From assembly GCF_000281045.1 (NCBI RefSeq), contig NW_008246077.1, positions 44,176-108,175 on the forward strand: DNA of 64,000 nucleotides, written 5' to 3'. The notes under the pieces were generated by a model. That model did not search any database. It was not told where the DNA came from and saw only the letters and a list, made by a program, of their open reading frames with translations. This DNA is from Saprolegnia diclina VS20 (taxonomy: Eukaryota; Oomycota; Saprolegniomycetes; Saprolegniales; Saprolegniaceae). Shown piece after piece: positions 34,001 to 43,910 of the stretch; the first letter of the stretch is position 1; each line of letters begins with the position of its first letter. The position numbers and the translations under genes were made by a program.

Positions 34001-36055
34001 CATCATGATGCTCGATTTTGCTGCGCGTGATGGCAGCTCGCTGCTTGGCGTCAGTTCCGAGATGATGACAGAGCTAACGTCACCAACATCGACGCTGGGT
34101 CCGTCGGCGTGCCTTGGCAGCTCAGACAGACTGCTCACAGCGCTGTTGCTGGACGCTTCCTTGGCCGACTGGAGCGTCGCGTCCGTCGCATCGGGCGTCG
34201 TCGGTTCGTAGGCACGGGTGGCTTGGACGTTGTCTTGGGTCCGCGCACTCGTAGGTCGTACGGCCGATGTATTTGACCCGAAAGACGTCACGACGGGTGT
34301 GGATACGTACGATGAACTGGGCTCGCGGAAGCGCAATACCGGCATCGACCCCTCTGGCGTCGAAACACTCGACGGAAAACGCTGATTCGACGTAGCGCTT
34401 GTCCCTGGCACTCGATGGGTTGGCAAGAACGTCGGCGTAATACTGAGACTCGGCACCGGTGTCGACACTGACGAGGCGCCGGGCGACGGTGCGGGCAATT
34501 GTGCGGGCGACGGTGCGGGCGACTGTGCGGGCGACGCCACCACGATATCTTCTTCGAGCTTCTCGAGGACGACCTGGGGCATGATAGGAGGCGAGAGCAC
34601 CGGCGTCAGCGGCTTGACACACTCATCGACGCCCACAACCACAGTCTTCTGCGGCTCTGGGATTGACTTTGTCTTGGTTGACACTGGCGGTCGCTGTACC
34701 GACAACGGGGCTCGTGGTGGCGACGCCGTCGGCTGCCAAGGCGCTGGGTGATCATACTCGAGTGTCCCTGCTTGTTCCCGTAGCAGCGCCTCTGGGCAGA
34801 CTGATTGTTTCTCAGCTTCGGGACTCGTTGTCAGCGGCGCCGTCACGGTTGTCTCTCGGGACAATTTGTCTGCAACGACACCATCACGCGTCGGGTCCTC
34901 AAGTCGCGGGTAAAAGGCAGCCGCGGGAATGGCAGGCGGACGTCGTCGTCGTGGCGCGGCGCTCCTGGGCGTCGGAAGGGCTTCTTGAGGCACGGGTTGC
35001 TCAAACGGTACATGTGCAGGCACGTCCTGGTTGTCGTTGACTGGGTCGCTGCGGAAGAGTGACTCAAAGGCCCGTTCCCGCAGGACCTCGCCCCCGTCCT
35101 CGGCCTCAGCCTTTGCTGCTAGCGTGTACATAATGTCGTGGCGCTGTGGGTCGTTCTTCATCTGGCGCTCAAGTGACGAAAGCCAGTCAAGGGCGGCGTC
35201 GGCATCGCGCTGGGCCGTCACGATGTCTTGGGCGTTCGTGCCCCGGGCTACGGCCCGTTGCACGTCGACGCTGCGGGCCTCCATTGCGGTATGCTGGCGC
35301 ACGTCTTCGTCGAGCCGCTTTCTGTCGCCCTCGACCCAGCCGTCCATAACGCTTGCGTGGCGGATGTTGTGGCGCTGGACGAGTGGCGCCGACGCATGAA
35401 GTCGGGTCGTATTCAGGTCCGCGGGCAAGGTCACGTACGCTGCTGTCTCCTGGACACGACGCGCCATCCCACCTTTGAGCACTTGGTCGCTGCGCTCGCG
35501 CTCAAGCTTCGTAAGTGCCACCTTCTCGGCGTGTCGGCGCTGACGCTCGGCGATGGCCTGGACCTTGCGCATGTTCTCGCGGATCACACGCTCACGCTCG
35601 TCCCGGATGAGCTGCATCTTCTGTTGCGTCACGAGCGCGCCATTAAAGCGGTCATCCACGATGGCGTCGCTCGCAGCGAGAAGCTCCAGCTGCTGCTTGG
35701 CGCGGATCTGCATGTTGGCGTTGTACTCGTGCGCATGTCGCTGTGCGTCTCCGATCGCAGCGAGGGCAGCCTTGTACTTGTCGTGCAAGTTGGATAGCAC
35801 GAGCAACTTTTCCGTTTCGAATGCTGTGGCCTGCTCTGCCCGCTTGGCCTCGGTGGACTCGGCGGCACGGCGTTTGTACCATGCGTTGCGCTCGCGAGCG
35901 ATGCGCTTTTCTTCCTCGCGTACCTACGTTATGTCTTGGCTACCGATCTCAACTCTTGCGCGAGACTATACCTGAATAAGACGGAGCTTGCGGCGCCGGC
36001 GCGCGTCCTCCTGTCGGAGGTAGCTCTCCTCGCCCGAGCTCAGTGGCACGAACAT
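31001..36055 (-). CDS. CEP295: CEP295-like centriolar protein with Ser-rich tail
   Basis: Three exons are read on the minus strand: 36055-35972, 35923-33407 and 33358-31001, giving about 1652 residues. The first 120 residues match the CEP295 N-terminus as I recall it: LSSGEESYLRQEDARRRRKL, then LIQVREEEKRIARERNAWYK, then a basic coiled coil with KYKAALAAIGDAQRHAHE. CEP295 proteins stabilise daughter centrioles and help turn them into basal bodies. The rest is mostly disordered: Pro/Ala-Ser repeats near residues 430-460, many poly-Ser runs, and three short repeats of the type NDQTPVHHA. A second basic helix (RRLYEKLPEVVERKRQQDIL) lies near the C-terminus. The likeness is confined mainly to the N-terminus. 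Confidence 0.72.
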
Positions 36056-36382
36056 CGCGCGGCCGTTCGAATTTGCGCAGTCCATCCCATACGGATACCA
36101 TCAAAGCGAAGTTCGAAGATACGGAAAATGCCCTTTTGCAGTAAAAACCGTTGGAGTGCTTGCTTGCACGACGCCCGTTGCGGCTAGGAAACATCAGCAG
36201 ACAATATTGATGTGGGATGCCGGTGACGCTAAGAAATAGTTTGAAAGGACTGACGGAAAGGCCTACTTGATACTCACTGCTTGATACGCTTTAGAGTTTT
36301 TTTAATCAGGATGAGACTTCTTCTTTCCCTATCAGCCAATAGGCGTTGCAGACGAACACCAGTTTGCTTTTCTCGGCGATCG

Positions 36383-39013
36383 ATGGCAGCGAACACATAC
36401 GCAACTGCCTTGGCGACGTTGGAGCGCTCTACGCAGTTCCTACACGTAGATAGCATCTTGCCCTGCTTCGAGCCACTCTTGGACGCGCAGTCGGCGACGG
36501 CCACAGATGACGCCGTCATTGCGAACATCGGGAAATGGTCGCACGTTCTTTCCGGTATCATCCTCCCAAAGATCAAGAAGGCGCTCGGAGTACCAGCGTC
36601 TTTGGACATCGACGCCGTATTCTCGCACCTCTCTGTCGACGACATTGGCATCTCGGACGTCCTCATACCGACTGTGCACCCGCGCGCATTTGGCTCGCTT
36701 CTCGTGTTCCTACCGACGCCGTATGACGGCGGCGCAGTCTCGTTCGCCTCTAGCGACATGACAAAGGTGTATACGTCGTCAATGAAGGCGGGCGGGTGCG
36801 ATGCCATGTACGCCGCCACGCTCGCTGGCACAAACGTGTCGTCCGCCCCGATTACGCACGGTCGACGCACCACTCTCGTCTACAGCTTGGTCAGCGTCGC
36901 TTCGGATGCAATCTTTCGCCCGCCCACATACACCGAAGCGATGGCGGCTTTCCATCACATCGCTGCGAAGCCGATGGCGCAGACCCAGCGTGTAGCGTAC
37001 TTCGTGCCGAGCTCTGTCGTATCGTTTGAGGACCTCGCAGCGCCTGCTGCAAACCTCGCTCGACTTCTCGTGCTTTCCAACGCCTTTGATGTGACTATCA
37101 CCCGCATTACGAAACACCGAGTGACTCACTGCTTCCCCCACCCGTCGTGCGCCACGCCCGATTCCGTTGTCACGGGTCTCGCCGGGCGAACGGTCCATGC
37201 CTGTTTGAACGACCCGAACACGTTCCAGAGTCGAAGCTGTGAAGGTCCACGCACAGCGCTGCTCTTTTGGCCCAAGCAGTATCGCGCCGGTATCGTCGGC
37301 GTCAACGCAGCCATGTCGCTGCTTCGAGACGGTAGCTGTCTTGGGCTGCCCTCTTGTCGGGACCTTCTTCTCGGTACAATGGCGATCTTCAAGACCATTC
37401 AGTGCACTACGGTAAATGCCACCCCAACCAGCCTCATCGACGACATCCACAGTCCATCGCTGCTTCTTGAGCCGTTGGCACACCTCGTTTTGGCGTCCAA
37501 TGACTGGAGCATCGCCGAGATCTTCATCCAAGACATTCTGCGCGTCGCAAACAACTACGAGCCGCCAGTCCCATGGGCGGACATTGGGCGCATTCTCCAC
37601 GGCTGCTTGACAAAGTTTACGTGGCCCACACTATACGGCGCCTTGGAGCACCTCGTCACGTGGTGGAGCGCGACGCTGCATGTAGACGCGGTTGTACACC
37701 TCCTTGCGAGCCTGGCGGGTGTCGCCCCGCACCCTTTGTGCCACCAGCTGTCGCAGCCGTTCGTCGCCGAGTGCATCAAGGCGTGCTGGTCCGTCGTCAG
37801 CCAACATGCAAAAAAGATCCAGGGCAACACCGCCGCCTCCATCCTCCTCGTCGACTGGTACCTCGACGAGATGGTGCAACCAACGCAGCCTCCCGCCCAT
37901 TGGCTCGACGCCTTCTTGCCGCGCTCTGTGATTACCCTCGTCGACAACTTTTTGTACGCCCGTCAGCACGGCGCGTCGACACTCCTCGCATTGTGCGGTG
38001 ACGCGGCCACACGACTTGAGGTGCTACCGCTTGCACTCGTGAGGGCAACCGAGAGCTGCCCGAGCATACCTTGGCCGCTTTACGTGGCCGCGATCAAGCA
38101 AGCCATCCACGCGATTTTGGCGCCCTCTCGCGTCAAGCGTGTGAGCACGAGTGCATGCAGTTTCATCCTGCAATGCATGGTGACGGCTGGACTCTGCGAC
38201 ACAGCTCTCTTTGATGCCTTAGAAACCCTCTGCGGCATGGGCGTATTCGAGTGCATCTTGGAGTTTCTTGAGCGCCAGTCGACTCCAGTCGCGCCTTGGA
38301 CGCAGTCGCTCATTTCGACCTTCGTTTTGACGAAGACGCACTTGCTTGTCAGGGCCTCTGCCAAGCCGGTCGCGGCAGCGTTCCTCTCTCTCCGACTCGT
38401 CGCACCTGGAACAATAGCCACGTTTGCAACAGCATGGCTTGGGGCGCTACCGACAACACTCGATGCGAACCGAACGATCCTCGCTCCCGTAATCCTGATG
38501 CTTCAAGACTTGCTGGGAGGCAACCACCGCGACGTCCTCATGCAGATGGTGAAGCACAGTCTTGCGACCTTTGAATGCAGCGGGGCGCTGAATCCAGTGC
38601 CCGCCATCACCGACTTTGTTCTTGACGACATTGCGACGGACCCGACACATTGCCGCGACTGCGCGGCACTGTCCGCCTTTCTGCGCGATGGGGCTGAGAC
38701 GCAGTTCACAGCGTCGATCCATATTTGCGCGCTCGTTCCCGGCGTCGTCGAAGCAAACGCTCGGCGGCTCCGGCTGCGCGAAAGACGCGTTCCCCGCGGG
38801 CGGCCTCTTCGAGAAACAGTCATCTGGAAGCTACAGCGGCCAGGCGGAGCTTCCGTGCAAGATCTCAAGCTGCGTATAAAACAACAAGCGCTCCATACCA
38901 AGGACGTCGAGCATTGGATGCAGCTGGAAGCTCTACTGCATGGCGCGAGCGAAGACGACACCAAAGATGACGACACGGCTGCACCATCGCCAAAAAGATT
39001 GCGGCTAGAGTAG
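36383..39013 (+). CDS. Large 2OG-oxygenase-like protein, metal ligands apparently lost
   Basis: One uninterrupted exon encodes about 876 residues. Residues about 80-180 resemble the double-stranded beta-helix of prolyl-4-hydroxylase-type 2-oxoglutarate oxygenases: FGSLLVFLPTPYDGGAVSF, then TNVSSAPITHGRRTTLVYSL. In active relatives the first strand has His (LPxxHxGG) and the second has SHEVLPVTSG; here these positions hold Tyr and Asn, while the Arg that binds 2OG seems kept in GRR. The remaining 650 residues are helical, repeat-like and rich in Leu, Ala and His, with no family recognised. The C-terminus ends in a basic PKRLRLE stretch that could be a nuclear signal. A CCAAT at 36336-36340 supports the start at 36383 rather than 36311. 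Confidence 0.65.
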   Translation: MAANTYATALATLERSTQFLHVDSILPCFEPLLDAQSATATDDAVIANIGKWSHVLSGIILPKIKKALGVPASLDIDAVFSHLSVDDIGISDVLIPTVHPRAFGSLLVFLPTPYDGGAVSFASSDMTKVYTSSMKAGGCDAMYAATLAGTNVSSAPITHGRRTTLVYSLVSVASDAIFRPPTYTEAMAAFHHIAAKPMAQTQRVAYFVPSSVVSFEDLAAPAANLARLLVLSNAFDVTITRITKHRVTHCFPHPSCATPDSVVTGLAGRTVHACLNDPNTFQSRSCEGPRTALLFWPKQYRAGIVGVNAAMSLLRDGSCLGLPSCRDLLLGTMAIFKTIQCTTVNATPTSLIDDIHSPSLLLEPLAHLVLASNDWSIAEIFIQDILRVANNYEPPVPWADIGRILHGCLTKFTWPTLYGALEHLVTWWSATLHVDAVVHLLASLAGVAPHPLCHQLSQPFVAECIKACWSVVSQHAKKIQGNTAASILLVDWYLDEMVQPTQPPAHWLDAFLPRSVITLVDNFLYARQHGASTLLALCGDAATRLEVLPLALVRATESCPSIPWPLYVAAIKQAIHAILAPSRVKRVSTSACSFILQCMVTAGLCDTALFDALETLCGMGVFECILEFLERQSTPVAPWTQSLISTFVLTKTHLLVRASAKPVAAAFLSLRLVAPGTIATFATAWLGALPTTLDANRTILAPVILMLQDLLGGNHRDVLMQMVKHSLATFECSGALNPVPAITDFVLDDIATDPTHCRDCAALSAFLRDGAETQFTASIHICALVPGVVEANARRLRLRERRVPRGRPLRETVIWKLQRPGGASVQDLKLRIKQQALHTKDVEHWMQLEALLHGASEDDTKDDDTAAPSPKRLRLE

Positions 39014-39200
39014 TATGGTGAAGTGCGCTATACTATAACACGACCAAACATGCACGGAGCAGGACCGGCGTTCTCGTCGCGTGGACGACGTTGCTTTGCA
39101 GAGAGCAGATGGCTTCAAATCGTTGGGTCAATGCTCACTGATATATTCGGGCACGTTTAGCTTTTGTCACTGCTGATCGGCGACAGTAGTTTGCTGTTAG

Positions 39201-39931
39201 TTAGGAGCGAGAACGTGAGCGACTGAAGCTGCGTCGCCGACGAAAATCTGGCGTCGGAGACCGGGACCGACCCCGCCGATTGTGACGATCCTAGCATAAC
39301 GCAGACTATAAGCGTTGAGTACAGAGTGCATTCGCGTGAACGTACCTCGCAAAGGTGTATTGGTTGGCCGTGGAGACGGGCGCCGTCGAGCAGCGCTATA
39401 GCTTTCAGCAGAGCTCGATGCGATGCAAACGAGGCTACACCACAACCTCGGCGGTCCACTTCAGCGTGCACAAGGTCGTCGCCGAGGTCGGTGAAAAGCA
39501 ATTTGAGATCGCACGATGAAGTGCCAATGGCGACGTTCGTGACGCTGGCGCGATATGCACTGCCTCGTGGCGGCTGCGGTCTGCGCACCGGCGACGTAAG
39601 CCATTGTCACCACAGTGTGGCGCGTGTGTACCGCTCATAACGACCGAATGGACTGTTGCCGACCGCTCGCACGACGTGCATGCGCAGCCCATCAAAGTCG
39701 CGTCCGTGCATCTCGTACACCGCGTCGTCCGCGTCGCGTGGGTCTTCATACTCCTACGTCGGTCGGTGAGCCGATGCACGCACTAGCGTTGCGCACCACA
39801 AGCGCAAAAGCAGGTCGGCGTGCAGGTCTCTGGACGCGAACGGATCGGATGCGTCCAAACCTGGCGAACAGGTTTTGCACGTCAGGCTCCCGCACCGAGT
39901 CGGCCAAGTTGCCCACGTGGACTTTGCCCAT
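39201..39931 (-). CDS. SR splicing factor with two RRMs and an RS tail
   Basis: This encodes a small SRSF1-type splicing regulator of about 193 residues that acts in the nucleus. Four exons are read on the minus strand: 39931-39797, 39753-39632, 39580-39346 and 39290-39201. RRM1 has KVHVGNLADSVREPDVQNLF and the octamer-like AFALVEYEDPRDADDAV. The linker is GNSPFGRYERPQPPRG. RRM2 starts at RASVTNVAIGTSSCDLKLLF and includes GCGVASFASHRALLKAI. The tail is DRHNRRGRSRSPTPDFRRRR then SFSRSRSRS, a clear if short RS domain. The frame of the last exon is confirmed by the RS repeats. The gene converges on the 2OG-like gene with 187 bp between ends. Confidence 0.88.
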
Positions 39932-40080
39932 GGCAGAATTTTCGAATCCGATGCAAATCTGGAATTTCGGAATGCCATATCCGGAGGATGATGAAGAGCA
40001 CTGCCAACACTGCCTTGACGAGTTTACGTGTATACAATGTACAAGAAGCCATACTATCATGTCAAGCCCAGGGTGTAGAG

Positions 40081-41199
40081 CTAGGCTGTGTCAACGTTGA
40101 CGAGTGGGTCCTTGCCGCCGTCGTCCATGTCCAGAAACCAAATGCCAGGGCCAAGACTCCACGACGTGGGGGGCGCGCCCGGTGCGAAGCGTAGTTTGCT
40201 GAGGTCAATGCGCCGAAGCAAGTTTGTTTCGGTAGCTTGCACAAAGATACAACGCCGAACGTGGTCGCGGACGACGACCCATTCGGTGGCAAACTCAGGG
40301 GACACGAGCGGCTGCACGACAGTGTTGAGGAGATGGAGCGCGCGGGCGACGCCGTTCTGGGCGCTGTCGGGCGAAGTAAAGCTCGTGTCGACGCCGAATA
40401 CGTCCGTGTTGGCCTGAGCATTGAGGGTCGCGAGCCGCGCAAATCGATCGGTCGATGAGTATAATGTGCCACCGGAAGTCGTCGAGAGTCGTATCAAGTG
40501 CTCCGGGAGCGACGGCGCATTCGTGAGCACACCAAGTGAGTTCCGAAAGAGGCGCGTCTTTCCATCAAGAAACTCGATGGCGAGTGACTCGCCGAGCGCA
40601 TCGTGCACCGCAATGTGCATGGGCAGACGACGAAGTGGACCCAAGCCTGCACGCTGAGCAAGGGGGATATGCATCAGGTCTAAAGCCACGGGCTGGATGG
40701 TGTCGAAGCCAGCTACTACGTCGTCAACCGAGGCGAAATTGCCTATCACACAATGGTCAGGACAAGTTGACCAATTTCAGAGTGGAGTGGAGTGGACCCA
40801 AAATGTAGCTGCATAGGTTGCCAATGGCCGGTCGAAGGTCGTTCGCATCCACCTCGGGGTAGACTGTTTCCTCCATGAACAGCCAGGCCGCCGACAAGCC
40901 TACAACGGTCAATGCTTGGACCGATCAACATCAATTGCACCTTTGGTGTTGAGGCCATCGGCTGCAAACGGAAGGCTACGCACGTTGAACGAGACGAAGC
41001 CGATGGAATTGCGCCACTGGAACCCACCAGCCTCGACAAAGCGCGTGCCAATGGGTACTGTTTCAATGGACGTCTGCAGGTCCATGTTGAAGTCCATGCT
41101 TCGCGCCGAGATGACGTTGGTCGTCGAGTTGAGGAGAAAGTCGCTGCATGCACCGCCGGCGCCCGCGAGAAGCACCACGAGAAGCGCGGGCAGCTGCAT
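40081..41199 (-). CDS. Secreted choloylglycine-hydrolase-type (Ntn) amidase
   Basis: This encodes a linear amide C-N hydrolase of the penicillin V acylase / bile salt hydrolase superfamily, about 340 residues. Three exons are read on the minus strand: 41199-40941, 40899-40798 and 40742-40081, with introns of 41 and 55 nt. The N-terminus MQLPALLVVLLAGAGGA is a signal peptide; it is followed directly by CSDFLLNSTTNVISARSMD, where Cys18 would be the N-terminal nucleophile after cleavage and the Arg and Asp match the family. The segment GLNTKGLSAAWLFMEETVYP fits the family order. It is probably exported or vacuolar. The natural substrate, for example N-acyl amides, cannot be told. Confidence 0.85.
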
Positions 41200-41231
41200 T
41201 TTACGTGTGGCGAGTCGCGGCTACTTTGCTT

Positions 41232-41256
41232 TGATTGGTTGGCAACCAACCAATCA
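41232..41256. promoter_or_regulatory. Perfect 11-bp palindrome made of two CCAAT boxes
   Basis: tgattggttgg and ccaaccaatca are perfect reverse complements separated by caa, so an inverted and a direct CCAAT face each other. The palindrome ends about 33 bp upstream of the ATG at 41199 on the minus strand. It likely acts as the proximal promoter of the amidase gene; binding by NF-Y is inferred. Confidence 0.55.
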
Positions 41257-41686
41257 TCGACGGTGTTTGCAATCCACGCTCGTCCTCACTCCCTCGAACC
41301 CAAGGAAACACTCGGAGGAAATGAGTTTCCATGGACCTCCAAGCTTCCCAGTGGAGGGTTCGGAGAATGACACTGTGTCCTCACCCTCACCCAGCCGTTC
41401 GATTTTCAGTTGTACGCCTTAGTTTAGAGGCGTCTCGCTCAGCTGTCTCGCTCACGGCACAGGTGTGGCACGGTTCGATTCTGGGGTGCGAGAACCTGAC
41501 AGACAGCATACTCAGCAACAAATCAGAGGGAAGAAGCGCCAATGGATTGCAGTCGGGCGACCGCGTCAAGGCATTGATCGAGCCGGCCCATCACTAATTG
41601 TTGTGCGATCACCCTCATACTATATTCTATATCACACCAAAAGAAACAACAGCAATGTCGCAGAGTTCGAAAGATTCACTGGCGCG

Positions 41687-43880
41687 ATGCACGAGATATG
41701 CGTCCACGCCGAGGTGCATGTGCACGCTGGGCCTGGTCTCGAGGAGGGCGGACGCGTTGAGCTCCAGGTCGAGCGGCTCACGACCTTCGCTCACGTGCTA
41801 CGAGACAAGGGCCTCGACACGGAGCTTCTGCGCGGCAAGGACCACGTCGACGACGCCACCGACTGCCACGAGCAGGTCTACCTCCTCCTTCTCGGGATCT
41901 CCAAGGTAGCACAGGAAGAGAAGATTCTCTCGACGCTCTCGGAGGCGCACCAGTATGTGCGCACACTGCCCGGCTCGGCGCGGACGCAGCAGATCATCAT
42001 GGCCTTGCTCCGCGAAGCTTCCGTTGAGGACAACTTGTACCTTGGCCAGGACGGACTCACACTTGCATTCCACGCAAACGAGAAACTCTTCCCACAGCTC
42101 CAGGAACACGTTCAGGTACACACAACGCTCTGTAAATAGGTGCTCACGACCCTCCAGGTCTCGCTGCTGCCCTTGCACAACGATGTGCTGCGCCACGACA
42201 TCCTCGCCAAGTGGCATGCAGCGCCGGCCTTGGCGCTCCCGCTCCGCGATATCCACTCGTACTTTGGACCTGCGCTCTCGATGTACTTTGTGTGGCTCGG
42301 TACGTTGCCTGTGAACGACCGAGCTCAAGACAAGGGTAGATTTTTACACGCAATTTCTCGTGGTGCCCAGTCTCTGTGGCGTTGCTCTCTTCCTCATGGA
42401 GACTGCTGCGATCGACACAACGCTGTACATCCTCCCGTTCTCGATCGTGCTCTCGATCAGCACGTCGATTTTTGTCGACTCATGGACGCGCCAGCAGCGT
42501 CAGACGGAGTACCAATGGCAGTACTCGCCAGTTGAGGACACGTACAGCGAGCCTCGGTACGCACTTGTCGAAGTAGCTACATTTTCTGATATCTTCACAG
42601 GCCCGCGTTTGTTGGCGAGTGGATTCGAGATCCGGTGACGCACGAGCTCGTCTTTGACACACCGCATTGGAAGCGTGCGCCGACCGAGAGCTATTGCGAA
42701 TCTCATGTGCGCGCTCCTGTAGGCACCGTGGTTCGCGCCTGCGTGACCTTACCGCTGGTCTTGCTCATGTGTCTTGGTGTCCTCCTCTACGTCCTCGGCC
42801 TCGAGTGGTTTGCGGACCACAACAAGCACTGGTTTCCCATGTGCTATGACCAGATCGACGAGAACGACGCCGCCTACTGCGCGATGGTCATCCAGGGCCC
42901 AAGCGTTCTGAACGCGGTGCTCATCGAGGTGATGGACCTTTTGTACCTCAAGCTCGCCAAGTGGCTCACACGACTCGAGAACTACCGAACGGTATCCTAT
43001 GTCTCCCACGCCTGTCACTCACGCGCTTCAGGTCGAGGAGCACGAGAACCAGCTCATTCTCAAGCGCATGCCGTTCCACTTGATCAACTGCAACGCGTCG
43101 CTCTTGTACCTCGCCTTCATCGCGCAAGACCTCACGCGACTGCGGCGCCGGCTGTGGATTCTCATGGTCGGCATGCAGTGCCTCGACAACGTCAAGGAAG
43201 TTGCCATGCCTGCGCTCATGCTGTGGTTTCAAGGCGGTCTGACCGCCAACGCCCACGTCGTGCTACACACAACCACGGACGACAAGGTGGCGCACATCCT
43301 GCGCCAGAAGCATCAAACGCCGTACAAGGACACGTTTTCCGATTTCAAGGAATGCTCTTTTTGATGGTCGCTTGCTTCTCACCTTGTTTGCGCAGGAAAT
43401 GATGCTGCAGTACGGCTATGTCACGCTGTATGCCCCCGTGTTTCCACTGGCACCGCTCTTCGCGTACCTCAACAACCTCATCGAAGCGCGGTCGGACTTT
43501 TTCAAGCTCATCAACAGTTATGGCCTTCAGCGGCCGTACGCCAAGCACACCCATGGCATTGGTATTTGGTCGCGCGTTCTGTACGTCATCTCGGTCGTCG
43601 CTGTCCTCGTCAACTGCGGCCTCTTGGGCATCTACCAGATTGAGGTGCTTGCACCCGATATGTCGGACGTCCACCGCGTGTGCCTCATCTTTGTACGTGT
43701 TATCTGTACGTTCAAAAGTTGATAATGGCGTAGGGCTTGGAGCATGTTATTCTGCTCGTCAAGGTGTGCTTGGACTGGTCCAACCCCGACGTACCAACGT
43801 GGACCGCCTTGGACGAGCGGCGGCGATTCCTCAACACGCAAGCCTCCACGAAGCAGCATTTGCTCAAGAAGGCTGCGTAG
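41687..43880 (+). CDS. Anoctamin / TMEM16-family membrane protein
   Basis: This encodes a TMEM16-type protein of about 646 residues; the family comprises Ca2+-activated chloride channels and lipid scramblases. Seven exons are read: 41687-42115, 42158-42299, 42340-42556, 42601-42991, 43032-43349, 43396-43692 and 43734-43880. Family segments are FGPALSMYFVWLDFYTQFL, SWTRQQRQTEYQW, LNAVLIEVMDLLYLKLAKWL, ENQLILKRMPFHLINCNASL, TPYKDTFSDFKEMMLQYGYV and RSDFFKLINSYGLQRP. The intron 43350-43395 keeps frame and family order but starts with GA rather than GT. The start is uncertain, since the cytosolic N-terminus is short. It ends 30 bp from the stop of the convergent channel gene. Confidence 0.87.
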
Positions 43881-43910
43881 TAGATGCATCGAGACTCTTT
43901 GAAGCAAGGT

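Noticed and set aside
39574-39663. A 90-nt intron between the RRMs of the SR protein
   Set aside because: A 51-nt intron at 39581-39631 keeps frame and retains a sensible Gly/Pro-rich linker.
41440-41510. Possible tRNA gene suggested by a ggttcgattc B-box-like string
   Set aside because: No A-box, anticodon arm or acceptor stem could be paired around it.
42116-42139. A 24-nt intron in the anoctamin gene
   Set aside because: A 42-nt intron from the same donor to 42157 also keeps frame and fits the normal intron size better.
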